A stretch of DNA of 49,499 bases from an uncultured Bacteroidota bacterium (GTDB lineage: Bacteria > Bacteroidota > Bacteroidia > Flavobacteriales > Flavobacteriaceae), in NCBI GenBank assembly GCA_903842575.1, contig CAIMMM010000052.1, forward strand, positions 1-49,499, written 5' to 3'. Position 1 is the first letter of the stretch, and every line of letters starts with the position of its first letter. Positions 17,523 to 25,685 of the stretch are shown here, piece by piece. The position numbers were made by a program, and so were the translations under genes. The notes beneath the pieces are model-generated. The model searched no databases. It saw nothing but the letters and a program-made list of their open reading frames with translations, and had not been told where the DNA came from.

Positions 17523-19820
17523 ATGAGTATATATCAATCAAAATATTATTTTTATATAGCAGTGCTATTTTTATATAGCTGTACTTCATCTAAGCAAATT
17601 GTTTCTGCGGAAAGTAAAAAAAATCCAATTGATAGAAAAGTTGATTCTGTTTTAAAGCTAATGAACTTAGAAGAAAAAATAGGACAACTCAATCAGTATA
17701 ATGGATTTTGGGATGTAACGGGTCCAGCACCAAAAGAGGGACAAGCAGCACATAAATACGAACATTTAAAAAAAGGATGGGTTGGCTCAATGCTAAACGT
17801 AAAAGGTGTTAAGGATGTAAAAGCACTTCAGAAAATTGCTGTTGAAGAAACACGATTGGGTATTCCTCTAATTTTCGGATTTGACGTTGTTCATGGTTAC
17901 AAAACAATAAGCCCAATTCCGCTAGCAGAAGCCGCAAGTTGGGATTTAGTAGCTATCAAAAAATCAGCCGCCATTGCAGCAGAAGAAGCTGCTGCTGTTG
18001 GTCTCAACTGGACTTTCGCTCCAATGGTTGACATTTCAAGAGATGCGCGATGGGGAAGAGTGATGGAAGGTGCCGGCGAAGATCCTTATCTTGGAAGTAA
18101 AATTGCCGTTGCCCGAATTCAAGGTTTTCAGGGAGATGATTTTAGTACCAACAAAACAATTTTGGCTTGTGCCAAACATTTTGCGGGCTATGCTTTCGCA
18201 GAATCGGGGAGAGATTATAATACGGTAGATGTTAGCGAATCTACTTTGCAAAATACTATTTTTCCACCATTCAAAGCCTCGGTTGAAGCGGGTGTTCGCA
18301 CTTTTATGAATTCCTTCAATGAGTTAAATGGAATTCCTGCAACAGCAAATGCCTATTTGCAAAGAAAAATTCTAAAAGGCGATTGGAAGTTCCAGGGTTT
18401 TGTAGTTTCTGATTGGGGTTCCATGAAAGAAATGATTGCTCATGGCTATGTTGCCAATGAAAAATCAGCTGCTGAGGTTTCTATGAACGCTGGTTCGGAC
18501 ATGGATATGGAATCGTATGTTTATGTCGAAAATCTGGCCATATTGGTTAGGGAAGGCAAAGTAAAAGAATCTCTTATTGATGATGCTACCAGAAGAATTC
18601 TGAGAGTAAAATTTGAACTTGGGTTATTTGACAATCCTTATAAATACTGTGATGAAGCAAATGAAAAAGCCACAGTTGGAAAGGCAGCATTTCAAGAAGG
18701 TGTTTTAGATATGGCTAAAAAATCTATTGTTTTATTAAAAAACAATAATAACATACTGCCATTAAAAAAATCAGGGCAAAAAATAGCTTTAATAGGCGCT
18801 TTAGCAAATGACAAAACAAGTCCATTAGGGAGTTGGCGAATTGGAGCTGATGATAATACAGCGGTTTCTGTTTTGGAGGGGCTACAGAAATATCCAGATA
18901 ATCAATTAACTTATGCCAAAGGTGCTGATGTAAATGTTGGAAGAACACAATTTATGTTTGAAACCAAAATCAACATGACCGATAAAACGGGTTTTGCTGA
19001 AGCTATTACCGCGGCAAAACAAGCTGATGTTGTTGTTATGGTTCTCGGAGAACATGGATTGCAAACAGGAGAAGGACGGAGTAGAACCGATATAGATTTG
19101 CCTGGCGTTCAACAGGAATTATTAGAAGAAATTTTTAAGGTTAACAAAAATATTGTTCTGGTTTTAAATAATGGACGCCCGTTGGCAATTCCTTGGGCAG
19201 ATGAAAATATCCCGGCAATTGTTGAAGCTTGGCAACTTGGTACCCAAAGCGGAAATGCTATTGCTGAAGTACTTTATGGTGATTATAATCCAAGTGGGAA
19301 ATTGCCAATGACTTTTCCAAGAAACGTGGGTCAAGTGCCCATTTATTATAATTATAAAAATACAGGAAGACCAACAATGAATGAACCTAACATTGTTTTC
19401 TGGTCTCATTATACCGATGCAAAAAACACCCCATTATACCCGTTTGGATATGGATTGAGTTACACCAAGTTTGATTATTCTGATTTGAAATTAAGCTCTA
19501 ATTCATTTTCAAAAGATGGAAAATTAGAAGTTTCAGTTACAATAAAAAACTCTGGGCAAGTTGCTGGAAAAGAAGTCGCACAGATGTACATAAGAGATTT
19601 AGTTGGGAGTATTACACGCCCTGTGAAAGAATTAAAAGGGTTTGAAATGATAGCACTAGAACCAAACCAAACCAAAACAGTTACCTTTACCATTGATAAA
19701 AAGACAATCGAATTTTTCACTGCCAATCAAATATGGGAATCAGAACCTGGCGATTTTAAAGTTTTCATTGGAACAAATTCAGTGAATACATTGGAAGGAA
19801 ATTTTCAATATTCTAATTAA
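17523..19820 (+). CDS. GH3 family beta-glucosidase lipoprotein
   Basis: This is predicted to release glucose from the non-reducing ends of beta-glucan oligosaccharides, probably in the periplasm or at a membrane. The ATG at 17523 (765 residues) is preferred over TTG at 17484 because it gives a compact signal with lipobox C20 (LYSC). The GH3 N-domain (IGQLNQ, IFGFDVVHGYKTI, EDPYLGS, KHFAGYAFAESGRDYN) leads to the nucleophile D297 in VVSDWGS. The C-domain (VLLKNNNNILPLKK, GEHGLQTGEGRSRTDIDLPG, FGYGLSYTKF) and the final fibronectin type III-like domain (about 660-760) are complete. It is one base from the next gene (19821), so translation is likely coupled. Confidence 0.94.
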   Translation: MSIYQSKYYFYIAVLFLYSCTSSKQIVSAESKKNPIDRKVDSVLKLMNLEEKIGQLNQYNGFWDVTGPAPKEGQAAHKYEHLKKGWVGSMLNVKGVKDVKALQKIAVEETRLGIPLIFGFDVVHGYKTISPIPLAEAASWDLVAIKKSAAIAAEEAAAVGLNWTFAPMVDISRDARWGRVMEGAGEDPYLGSKIAVARIQGFQGDDFSTNKTILACAKHFAGYAFAESGRDYNTVDVSESTLQNTIFPPFKASVEAGVRTFMNSFNELNGIPATANAYLQRKILKGDWKFQGFVVSDWGSMKEMIAHGYVANEKSAAEVSMNAGSDMDMESYVYVENLAILVREGKVKESLIDDATRRILRVKFELGLFDNPYKYCDEANEKATVGKAAFQEGVLDMAKKSIVLLKNNNNILPLKKSGQKIALIGALANDKTSPLGSWRIGADDNTAVSVLEGLQKYPDNQLTYAKGADVNVGRTQFMFETKINMTDKTGFAEAITAAKQADVVVMVLGEHGLQTGEGRSRTDIDLPGVQQELLEEIFKVNKNIVLVLNNGRPLAIPWADENIPAIVEAWQLGTQSGNAIAEVLYGDYNPSGKLPMTFPRNVGQVPIYYNYKNTGRPTMNEPNIVFWSHYTDAKNTPLYPFGYGLSYTKFDYSDLKLSSNSFSKDGKLEVSVTIKNSGQVAGKEVAQMYIRDLVGSITRPVKELKGFEMIALEPNQTKTVTFTIDKKTIEFFTANQIWESEPGDFKVFIGTNSVNTLEGNFQYSN

Positions 19821-20588
19821 ATGGATATAAAAAGAATTATACTACTTTTGTTAATAGGTAGTAATTTTTGTTTTTCTCAAAAATCAAATTACAAACTAAT
19901 TTGGGAAGAAAATTTTAATTCCGAAAAGTTGGATGAAACAGTTTGGAATTATGAATTAGGTGATGGTTGTCCAAATATTTGTGGTTGGGGGAATAATGAA
20001 CGCCAAGTTTATACAAGGAATAATCATTTTGTAAAAGACGGAAATTTAGTTATTCAAGTTCGAAATGAACAAAATACTTATACATCAACCCGAATAACTA
20101 CCAAATATAAAAAGCAGTTTCAATATGGTAGAATTGAAGCCAGAGCAAAACTGCCTCTAGGGAAGGGATTATGGCCTGCATTTTGGATGTTAGGTTCCAA
20201 TATTTCGGAAGTTCATTGGCCAAAATGTGGCGAAATTGACATTCTTGAATATGTGGGGCGGGAACCAAATAAAATTTTCACGTCTTTACATACTCAAGAG
20301 AGTTTTGGGAATACTATCAATACAAAAATAACTGATATTAAAGGAATCGAAGAGGGATTTCATCTTTATGCTATAGATTGGACAAAGGATAAAATTCAAT
20401 TTTTTGTAGATAATCAATTGCTTTATACTTTTTCTCCAGAAATTAAAAATGAAAGTAATTGGCCTTATAATCAGCCATTTTTTTTCATAATTAATGTTGC
20501 TGTTGGAGGTGACTTTGGAGGAAATGAAATAGATAATACAATCTTTCCACAAGAGTTTTTAATTGATTATATAAAGGTTTACCAATAA
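19821..20588 (+). CDS. Secreted GH16 family beta-glucanase (laminarinase-like)
   Basis: This is a compact one-domain GH16 enzyme of 255 residues with a signal peptide (about residues 1-20, ends CFSQ); the Cys does not sit in a clear lipobox. The catalytic motif GEIDILEYVG gives nucleophile E138, D140 and acid/base E143. The cleft motifs WPAFWMLG and VGGDFGGN are also typical of laminarinases. It ends the PUL operon and starts immediately after the GH3 stop. Having one multidomain lipoprotein GH16 and one small soluble GH16 suggests sequential action: surface attack on polymer, then periplasmic shortening. Confidence 0.93.
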   Translation: MDIKRIILLLLIGSNFCFSQKSNYKLIWEENFNSEKLDETVWNYELGDGCPNICGWGNNERQVYTRNNHFVKDGNLVIQVRNEQNTYTSTRITTKYKKQFQYGRIEARAKLPLGKGLWPAFWMLGSNISEVHWPKCGEIDILEYVGREPNKIFTSLHTQESFGNTINTKITDIKGIEEGFHLYAIDWTKDKIQFFVDNQLLYTFSPEIKNESNWPYNQPFFFIINVAVGGDFGGNEIDNTIFPQEFLIDYIKVYQ

Positions 20589-20634
20589 AAAATAACTTTA
20601 TATTGTCTTAAAACTGTTAAAGTTTCATGTTTTA

Positions 20635-20667
20635 TTTGCATGTTTAAATAAAATTATGTTAAATTTG
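20635..20667 (+). promoter_or_regulatory. Promoter of the sigma-factor gene (TTTG - 21 - TAAATTTG)
   Basis: A -33 TTTG (20635-20638) and a full -7 TAAATTTG (20660-20667) are spaced by 21 bases, a good match to the Bacteroidota housekeeping promoter. It implies a leader of about 90 bases before the ATG at 20765. A short inverted repeat (TTTTATTT and AAATAAAA, about 20630-20653) overlaps it and might also slow transcription from the PUL. Confidence 0.6.
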
Positions 20668-20764
20668 GCTAATACTTAACCACAATAAATACTTTAGCCT
20701 ATAGAATAATATTACTTTTTAGATAAAAAATTAATTTTTTAACCCTAAACTAAAAGGTAAACTT

Positions 20765-21349
20765 ATGGCTACTATACAGATTCCAGACGCTTTATTGGTA
20801 AATAAATATGTAGCAGGCGATGAAAATGCTTTAGCTATATTAATCAAGAGGCACCAATCAAAAATTTTTGGCTTTATCTATTCTAAAATCTTAGATAGAG
20901 ATTTAGCGGATGATATTTTTCAAGATACTTTCGTTAAAGTTATTAAAACTTTAAAATCAAATTCCTATAATGAAGAGGGAAAGTTTCTACCATGGGTAAT
21001 GAGAATTGCTAGCAATTTAATTATTGATCATTACCGAAGAAATAAAAAAATGCCAATGTTAAGAGAAACAGAAGAATTCTCAATCTTTTCTATATTAAGA
21101 GATAGTTCCCCAAATATTGAAAGTGAAATGATAACAACACAGGTTGAACTAGATTTAAAAAAAATCATCAAAGGACTTCCAGAAGATCAACAAGAAGTAT
21201 TGATGATGCGAATCTATCAAGACTTGAGCTTTAAAGAAATATCTGACCTAACAGGCGTGAGTATAAATACTGCTTTGGGAAGAATGCGTTATGCTTTAAT
21301 GAACATGCGAAAAGTAATTGAAAAAAATCAAATTATTTTAAGTACTTAA
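20765..21349 (+). CDS. RNA polymerase sigma factor, ECF type
   Basis: This 194-residue sigma-70 family protein has region 2 (about 25-95: HQSKIFGFIYSKILDRDLADDIFQDTF, with the promoter-opening segment LPWVMRIASNLIIDHYRR) and region 4 (about 130-185: LPEDQQEVLMMRIYQDLSFKEISDLTGVS in outline). There is no region 1.1 or 3. No anti-sigma factor gene is next to it; the only close partner is the 47-residue ORF 48 bases downstream. Its position after the PUL is probably coincidental, since it has its own promoter. The targets cannot be read from this window. Confidence 0.93.
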   Translation: MATIQIPDALLVNKYVAGDENALAILIKRHQSKIFGFIYSKILDRDLADDIFQDTFVKVIKTLKSNSYNEEGKFLPWVMRIASNLIIDHYRRNKKMPMLRETEEFSIFSILRDSSPNIESEMITTQVELDLKKIIKGLPEDQQEVLMMRIYQDLSFKEISDLTGVSINTALGRMRYALMNMRKVIEKNQIILST

Positions 21350-21397
21350 ACAATAAACAGATGAGTTGTTGCGTTATAGAATAAACAATATTTTTCT

Positions 21398-21541
21398 ATG
21401 GCAAAAATTTACTCTAAAAGAAAATTAGCATCCCAAAATTTATTACCAAAAAAAGAAACTATACGTTTTTTGCTTGGATATTCAAGAGCATTGAGTATTA
21501 TTAAAATTGGAAACATGAACTTCGAAAGCATTGCTAATTAA
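21398..21541 (+). CDS. Small basic protein of 47 residues, unknown function
   Basis: This ATG-to-TAA frame encodes a 47-residue protein beginning MAKIYSKRKLASQNLLPKK, basic at the N-terminus, with a hydrophobic middle (IRFLLGYSRALSII). There is no signal peptide or cysteine. It lies 48 bases after the sigma-factor gene and ends 3 bases before a strong terminator hairpin, which is what a real last gene of an operon would look like. A TATTTTTC box directly before the ATG could also start a near-leaderless transcript. The composition reads like a real protein rather than AT noise. A regulatory partner of the sigma factor is conceivable but unproven. Confidence 0.6.
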   Translation: MAKIYSKRKLASQNLLPKKETIRFLLGYSRALSIIKIGNMNFESIAN

Positions 21542-21543
21542 GG

Positions 21544-21577
21544 AAACATCCCGATAATTATCGGGATGTTTTTTTAT
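21544..21577. terminator. Terminator hairpin overlapping the 3' end of nth
   Basis: AAACATCCCGATAA and TTATCGGGATGTTT (21544-21557 and 21558-21571) form a perfect 14-bp inverted repeat, followed by T on the right. The nth stop codon (21558-21560, minus strand) and its last codons are part of the stem, so one sequence serves as coding end and terminator. Confidence 0.85.
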
Positions 21578-22217
21578 AATATTCTTCCAAAATAATTTTT
21601 CTTCCAATATTTTTGGTAATGATGTCTTTTTCAATATCCCAACCTCGTGCTGGTGAATATTCTCTACCATACCAAATAATCTGAAGATGTAATTCATTCC
21701 ACAATGCTTTTGGGAAAATAGCCTTTGCATCTTTTTCCGTTTGAACCACATTTTTACCATTAGTTAGATTCCATCGGTACATTAATCTATGGATATGGGT
21801 GTCCACTGGAAATGCAGGAACGCCAAAAGCTTGAGACATTACAACACTAGCTGTTTTATGACCAACGGCTGGCAATTCTTCTAAAAATTCAAAACTTTGA
21901 GGAACTTGACCCTGATGCTTTTCAATAAGAATCTTTGACAACCCATGAATTCCTTTAGATTTCATTGGAGACAAGCCACAAGGACGAATAATTTCCTTAA
22001 TATCTTCTACCGAAAGTTTTACCATATCATAGGGATTGTCAGCTTTAGCAAATAAAAGTGGCGTAATTTTATTGACACGAACATCCGTACATTGTGCTGA
22101 AAGTAAAACGGCAATCAATAAGGTATAGGCATCTTTATGATCAAGCGGAATAGGAGTTTCGGGATATAACTCTTTTAATGTATTTATAATAAAGGTGGAG
22201 CGTTCTTTTTTGGTCAT
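21558..22217 (-). CDS. nth: Endonuclease III-like DNA glycosylase/AP lyase lacking the Fe-S cluster cysteines
   Basis: This base-excision repair enzyme removes oxidised pyrimidines and nicks the abasic site. Its 219 residues are typical. The helix-hairpin-helix motif LPAVGHKTA carries the catalytic lysine K121, and FPVDTH carries the catalytic aspartate D139, matching K120/D138 of E. coli Nth. The C-terminal [4Fe-4S] loop (C-x6-C-x2-C-x5-C in E. coli) is absent: the region reads YSPARGWDIEKDIITK with no cysteine. Only C43 and C80 exist in the whole protein. The fold and catalytic residues are intact, so activity is still expected. The gene faces the sigma-factor pair and overlaps their terminator. 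Confidence 0.93.
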   Translation of the reverse strand: MTKKERSTFIINTLKELYPETPIPLDHKDAYTLLIAVLLSAQCTDVRVNKITPLLFAKADNPYDMVKLSVEDIKEIIRPCGLSPMKSKGIHGLSKILIEKHQGQVPQSFEFLEELPAVGHKTASVVMSQAFGVPAFPVDTHIHRLMYRWNLTNGKNVVQTEKDAKAIFPKALWNELHLQIIWYGREYSPARGWDIEKDIITKNIGRKIILEEYYKKTSR

Positions 22218-22224
22218 TTTGATT

Positions 22225-22232
22225 TACATTTG
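22225..22232 (+). promoter_or_regulatory. Candidate bcp -7 promoter element (TACATTTG)
   Basis: TACATTTG matches TAnnTTTG and lies 31 bases before the bcp ATG, within the short gap to the divergent nth gene. The -33 element is not evident at standard spacing. Confidence 0.45.
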
Positions 22233-22263
22233 GATGTAAATTTATAAAACTTATACATCAAAT

Positions 22264-22716
22264 ATGACAATACTTCATAAAGGAGATAAAGCGCCCAATT
22301 TTTTGGGTCTTGACCAAGATGGCAATTCCCATTCTTTAGCAGATTATAAAGGTAAAAAACTCGTATTGTTCTTTTATCCAAAAGCAAATACACCTGGGTG
22401 TACTGCGGAGGCCTGTGATTTAAGAGATAATTTTGAACGCTTTCAAACTAATAATTATGCACTACTAGGCGTTAGTGCTGATAATGCAAAAGCACAAACT
22501 AATTTTAAAAATAAATATAGTTTTCCTTTTCCGCTATTGGCTGATGAAGATAAATCAGTTATCCAAGCCTTTGGAGTTTGGGGACCAAAAAAATTCATGG
22601 GTAAAGAATATAATGGCATTCACAGAACTACTTTTATTATTGATGAAAATGGTCTAGTTGAAGAAATTATTTCCGATGTAAAAACCAAAGCTCATGCAGC
22701 ACAAATTATGAAATAG
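22264..22716 (+). CDS. bcp: Thiol peroxidase of the BCP/PrxQ peroxiredoxin family
   Basis: This thioredoxin-dependent peroxidase reduces hydrogen peroxide and organic peroxides in the cytoplasm. It is 150 residues, the normal size. The peroxidatic cysteine is C46 in the TPGCTAEAC motif and the likely resolving cysteine is C51, five residues on, as in PrxQ types. FFYPKANTPGCT, LLGVSADN and HRTTFIID are family hallmarks. It is a single gene divergent from nth; the pairing of two oxidative-damage genes is suggestive but may be chance. Confidence 0.95.
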   Translation: MTILHKGDKAPNFLGLDQDGNSHSLADYKGKKLVLFFYPKANTPGCTAEACDLRDNFERFQTNNYALLGVSADNAKAQTNFKNKYSFPFPLLADEDKSVIQAFGVWGPKKFMGKEYNGIHRTTFIIDENGLVEEIISDVKTKAHAAQIMK

Positions 22717-22724
22717 GTTCAATT

Positions 22725-22767
22725 AGTAACAACAAAGCCAAGATAATTTCTTGGCTTTGTTGTTACT
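22725..22767. terminator. Strong bidirectional hairpin terminator
   Basis: A perfect 18-bp stem (22725-22742 with 22750-22767) and 7-base loop sit between the convergent bcp gene and the next minus-strand gene. It lacks a long T-run, but its position and stability fit termination of both genes. Confidence 0.75.
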
Positions 22768-22782
22768 GTTTAGTTATTGAAT

Positions 22783-24258
22783 TTAACTTGATTTTATTAA
22801 TACTTTATTTGGATTATATCCAAAAAGTTGGTGTTCTTTAATAATTTCACTAATTCCTTGTGGTAATAATTGTTCCCAACCAGTATTTCCATCACTTATC
22901 ATTTTCAATACTTCACGAGAAAATATTTTCAAATGTTCTTTGTTGAAATCAGTGATGTCAACTACTTTTCCATTGTAGGCAAAGAATTTATACAATTCTT
23001 TCATACGCGGATGTACTTTTAAATTTTCTGAAGTGATAATTTCTCCATCATCATCTAACATTGGATACAAGAAAACTTTTAAATCACGGTAAAATAATTT
23101 CCCGAAAGCTTCCAATATTCCACCGCTTAAATGACGGTAATATTTTTCATCAAATATGTCAACTAAATTATTTACGCCCATTGCCAATCCCATTCTGGCT
23201 TTGGTGTAGTTTGCAAAATATTCTACTACTTTATAGTATTCTTGGAAATTGGAAATCATTACTGTTTGACCTAATTCGCAAAGTAATTCTGCTCTGTCCA
23301 TAAAGTCTCTCTCGTCTATTTCTCCTTCAGAGCGCAAGTTGGACAATGTGATTTCAAAAATCACTAAAGTATTGTCTTTTTCAACTTTGCTTTCATCCAA
23401 AAACATTTTCAAAGATTTCTCATACATATCCATATTTACCTGAGTAACGGGACGAAAACTTCCTCTAAGTGCTAAAATATTTTTCTTATATAGAATGGCT
23501 GCAGGTAATATGTTTTTCCCGTCAGGACCAAACATTACAGCATCAGTCATGCCGTTTTTTACCAATTGTAGACTCATTAATCGATTGTCAACATTAGCAA
23601 AGCGAGGCCCTGAGAAGTTAATAGTATCTATTTCTAATTGGTCTTTATCTAAATGATCATATAAATAACGAAGTAGTTTTTTGGGATCATTGTATTTGTA
23701 ATAAGCGCCATATATTAAATTCACACCCAAGATCCCAAGCGTTTCTTGTTGCAATCTTGCATCGGTTTCTTTAAAACGAATGTGTAAAATTATTTCATTA
23801 TATTCTTCTTCAGGTTCTACTTGAAATTTGACACCAACCCAGCCGTGACCTTTAAATTGCTTTGCAAAATCAATAGTAGCAACAGTATTGGCATAACTAA
23901 AGAATATTTTATTGGGATGTTTATCTCGTTTTAAGCGTTTTTCAATAAGCTCAACTTCAATAGAAAGCATTCTTTTTAGACGACTTTCAGTTACATAACG
24001 ACCATCATCTTCAATACCATAAATGGCATCACTAAAATCTTTGTCGTAGGCCGACATTGCTTTTGCAATTGTGCCAGAACCACCACCAGATCTAAAAAAA
24101 TGCCGTACTGTTTCTTGTCCAGCACCAATCTCTGCAAAGGTTCCATAAATATTTTCATTAAGATTAATTCGCAAAGTTTTATCCCTAATAGATGGAACTT
24201 GCTCTATAAACTTATCTCCTTTTAATTTTATATTTGAACTTGAATTTCCCATAATCAA
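22783..24258 (-). CDS. Conserved cytoplasmic protein of unknown function (491 residues)
   Basis: I do not recognise a characterised function. The protein is soluble, with no signal peptide or membrane segment. It starts MIMGNSSSN (a second ATG two codons on is possible) and has a highly structured N-terminal region rich in invariant-looking motifs: INLNENIYGTFAEIGAGQETVRHFF, GGGSGTIAKAMSAYDK, FSYANTVATIDF, KGHGWVGVKFQ. Later segments include NFSGPRFANVDNRLMSLQLVKN and MISNFQEYYKVVEYF. No P-loop or standard nucleotidyltransferase HxGH motif was found, so any nucleotide-adenylyltransferase name given to relatives is not supported here. It is monocistronic with its own -7 box. Confidence 0.8.
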   Translation of the reverse strand: MIMGNSSSNIKLKGDKFIEQVPSIRDKTLRINLNENIYGTFAEIGAGQETVRHFFRSGGGSGTIAKAMSAYDKDFSDAIYGIEDDGRYVTESRLKRMLSIEVELIEKRLKRDKHPNKIFFSYANTVATIDFAKQFKGHGWVGVKFQVEPEEEYNEIILHIRFKETDARLQQETLGILGVNLIYGAYYKYNDPKKLLRYLYDHLDKDQLEIDTINFSGPRFANVDNRLMSLQLVKNGMTDAVMFGPDGKNILPAAILYKKNILALRGSFRPVTQVNMDMYEKSLKMFLDESKVEKDNTLVIFEITLSNLRSEGEIDERDFMDRAELLCELGQTVMISNFQEYYKVVEYFANYTKARMGLAMGVNNLVDIFDEKYYRHLSGGILEAFGKLFYRDLKVFLYPMLDDDGEIITSENLKVHPRMKELYKFFAYNGKVVDITDFNKEHLKIFSREVLKMISDGNTGWEQLLPQGISEIIKEHQLFGYNPNKVLIKSS

Positions 24259-24269
24259 TTTATACTTTG

Positions 24270-24277
24270 CAAAGTTA
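24270..24277 (-). promoter_or_regulatory. Candidate -7 element for the 22783-24258 gene
   Basis: On the minus strand this reads TAACTTTG, matching TAnnTTTG, 12 bases before the start codon. Confidence 0.45.
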
Positions 24278-24313
24278 ATAAAAATAGGTGCTTTAAAGAA
24301 AGAGAATTAATCC

Positions 24314-24321
24314 TATTTTTG
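24314..24321 (+). promoter_or_regulatory. Candidate -7 element for the MBL hydrolase operon (TATTTTTG)
   Basis: TATTTTTG matches TAnnTTTG, 73 bases upstream of the MBL hydrolase ATG. It is divergent from the promoter at 24270-24277. Confidence 0.4.
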
Positions 24322-24393
24322 TAAAAAAACTATAGTTAATTTTAGAGGCTTTATTTTAGACTGAAAACACCTATCAAAAATCAAACGGTAATT

Positions 24394-25161
24394 ATGACAA
24401 TTTATTTTCTAGGAACAGGTACTTCACAAGGAATTCCAGTTATTGGGAGTAATCATTCTGTTTGTAAAAGTTCCAATATTAAAGACAAACGATTGCGTGT
24501 TTCTGTTTGGATTACATGGGAAAACAATTCTATTGTTATGGATTGTGGGCCAGATTTTAGACAGCAAATGCTCGTTTCCGAATGTCCGAAAATTGATGCC
24601 ATACTTTTTACTCATGAGCATGCAGATCATACAGCGGGATTGGATGATATTCGCCCTTTTTTCTTTAAACAAAAAAAAGAAATACCAATTTATGCCCACC
24701 AACGTGTTTTAGAAAGTTTAAAAAGACGCTTTGATTATATATTTGAAATAGAAAATAAATATCCAGGAGCTCCAGGCGTTCAAACGTTTGAAGTTGTAAA
24801 TAATAAAACGTTTGTAATCGGTCAAACAGAAATTATTCCTATTAATGTAGATCATGCGGGTTTACAAGTTTTTGGTTATCGCATTAAGGATTTTGCCTAT
24901 TTGACTGATGTGAAAACTATTGATGATGCTGAAATTGCAAAACTAAAAGGAGTAAAAGCTTTGGTAATAAATGCATTACGTGAAGAACCACATCATTCAC
25001 ATTTTAGTTTGCAGGATGCTTTAGATTTTATAACTTTGGTTCAACCTGAAAAAGCTTATTTGACACACATTAGTCATCTTATGGGATTTCATGATGAAGT
25101 GCAAGCAAAGCTTCCCGAAAATGTTTTTTTGGCTTACGATAATTTACAAATTAACATTTAA
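24394..25161 (+). CDS. MBL-fold metallo-hydrolase, PhnP-like
   Basis: This is a 255-residue cytoplasmic metallo-beta-lactamase-fold phosphodiesterase. The metal motif is H74-E-H76-A-D78-H79 (THEHADH); further metal ligands are expected at D50 (VMDCGPDFR), H154 or nearby (VDHAG), D167-region (YLTDVK) and the C-terminal H (LTHISHLMGFHDEV). Its opening FLGTGTSQGIPV and CxxC-less loop are typical of the PhnP / 5'-phosphoribosyl cyclic phosphodiesterase branch. No phosphonate genes are nearby, so a role in phosphonate use is not supported. It may clean up a cyclic phosphate metabolite. Two envelope-protein genes follow closely in the same direction. Confidence 0.85.
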   Translation: MTIYFLGTGTSQGIPVIGSNHSVCKSSNIKDKRLRVSVWITWENNSIVMDCGPDFRQQMLVSECPKIDAILFTHEHADHTAGLDDIRPFFFKQKKEIPIYAHQRVLESLKRRFDYIFEIENKYPGAPGVQTFEVVNNKTFVIGQTEIIPINVDHAGLQVFGYRIKDFAYLTDVKTIDDAEIAKLKGVKALVINALREEPHHSHFSLQDALDFITLVQPEKAYLTHISHLMGFHDEVQAKLPENVFLAYDNLQINI

Positions 25162-25174
25162 AAGTACTTAAAAA

Positions 25175-25666
25175 ATGAAAAAATCACTCTTCCTTTATTT
25201 GTTTATTGTAGCAGTTTTGATGAATGTATTTACCTATAAATATTTTTCAACAAAAGGCTTGGATGAAGTTAAAACGTTAACAACGAAAAACAAAAAACTC
25301 AATGATAGCATTAATGCTATTTCTAATAAAATGTATGAGGCTAATTATTTTGCCTTAGAAAATAATGATAGAGCTCAAAATTATTTAGAAAAATATGAAG
25401 TAAATGAATTGACCAATAACGTCCAACAAGCACTACTGACTTATAATGACAATCCTGCAGGAAATAAGTATACAGGTCAAATAAAAATGAATACTCAAAA
25501 ATTTATAATTAATAAAATAAAATTATTAAATCATCGTTGGATAATTGCTGATTATAGCGATGGTACGCTTTGGGGCGAAGTCCTTTTGAAATATTTTATC
25601 AATGAGGATGAAAGTGTTTCTTTTGAAATTTCCGAAACTTATTTGTACCCAAAAGAATTAAATTAA
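25175..25666 (+). CDS. Small membrane-anchored protein of unknown function
   Basis: This protein has 163 residues with one N-terminal hydrophobic segment (about 4-21) that has no good cleavage site, so it is probably a membrane anchor. A short coiled-coil-like stretch follows (about 28-60), then a compact domain (about 85-163: TQKFIINKIKLLNHRWIIADYS in outline, then TLWGEVLLKYFINED). No motif of known function was seen. It begins 13 bases after the MBL hydrolase and 19 bases before the lipoprotein gene, so the three probably form one operon. Confidence 0.75.
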   Translation: MKKSLFLYLFIVAVLMNVFTYKYFSTKGLDEVKTLTTKNKKLNDSINAISNKMYEANYFALENNDRAQNYLEKYEVNELTNNVQQALLTYNDNPAGNKYTGQIKMNTQKFIINKIKLLNHRWIIADYSDGTLWGEVLLKYFINEDESVSFEISETYLYPKELN

Positions 25667-25685
25667 TTGATATAGAATTAAATAA

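Noticed and set aside
20765..21349. Sigma factor as dedicated regulator of the PUL
   Set aside because: It has its own promoter, no SusC-type signalling domain partner or anti-sigma gene, and the PUL already has a propeller/HTH regulator.
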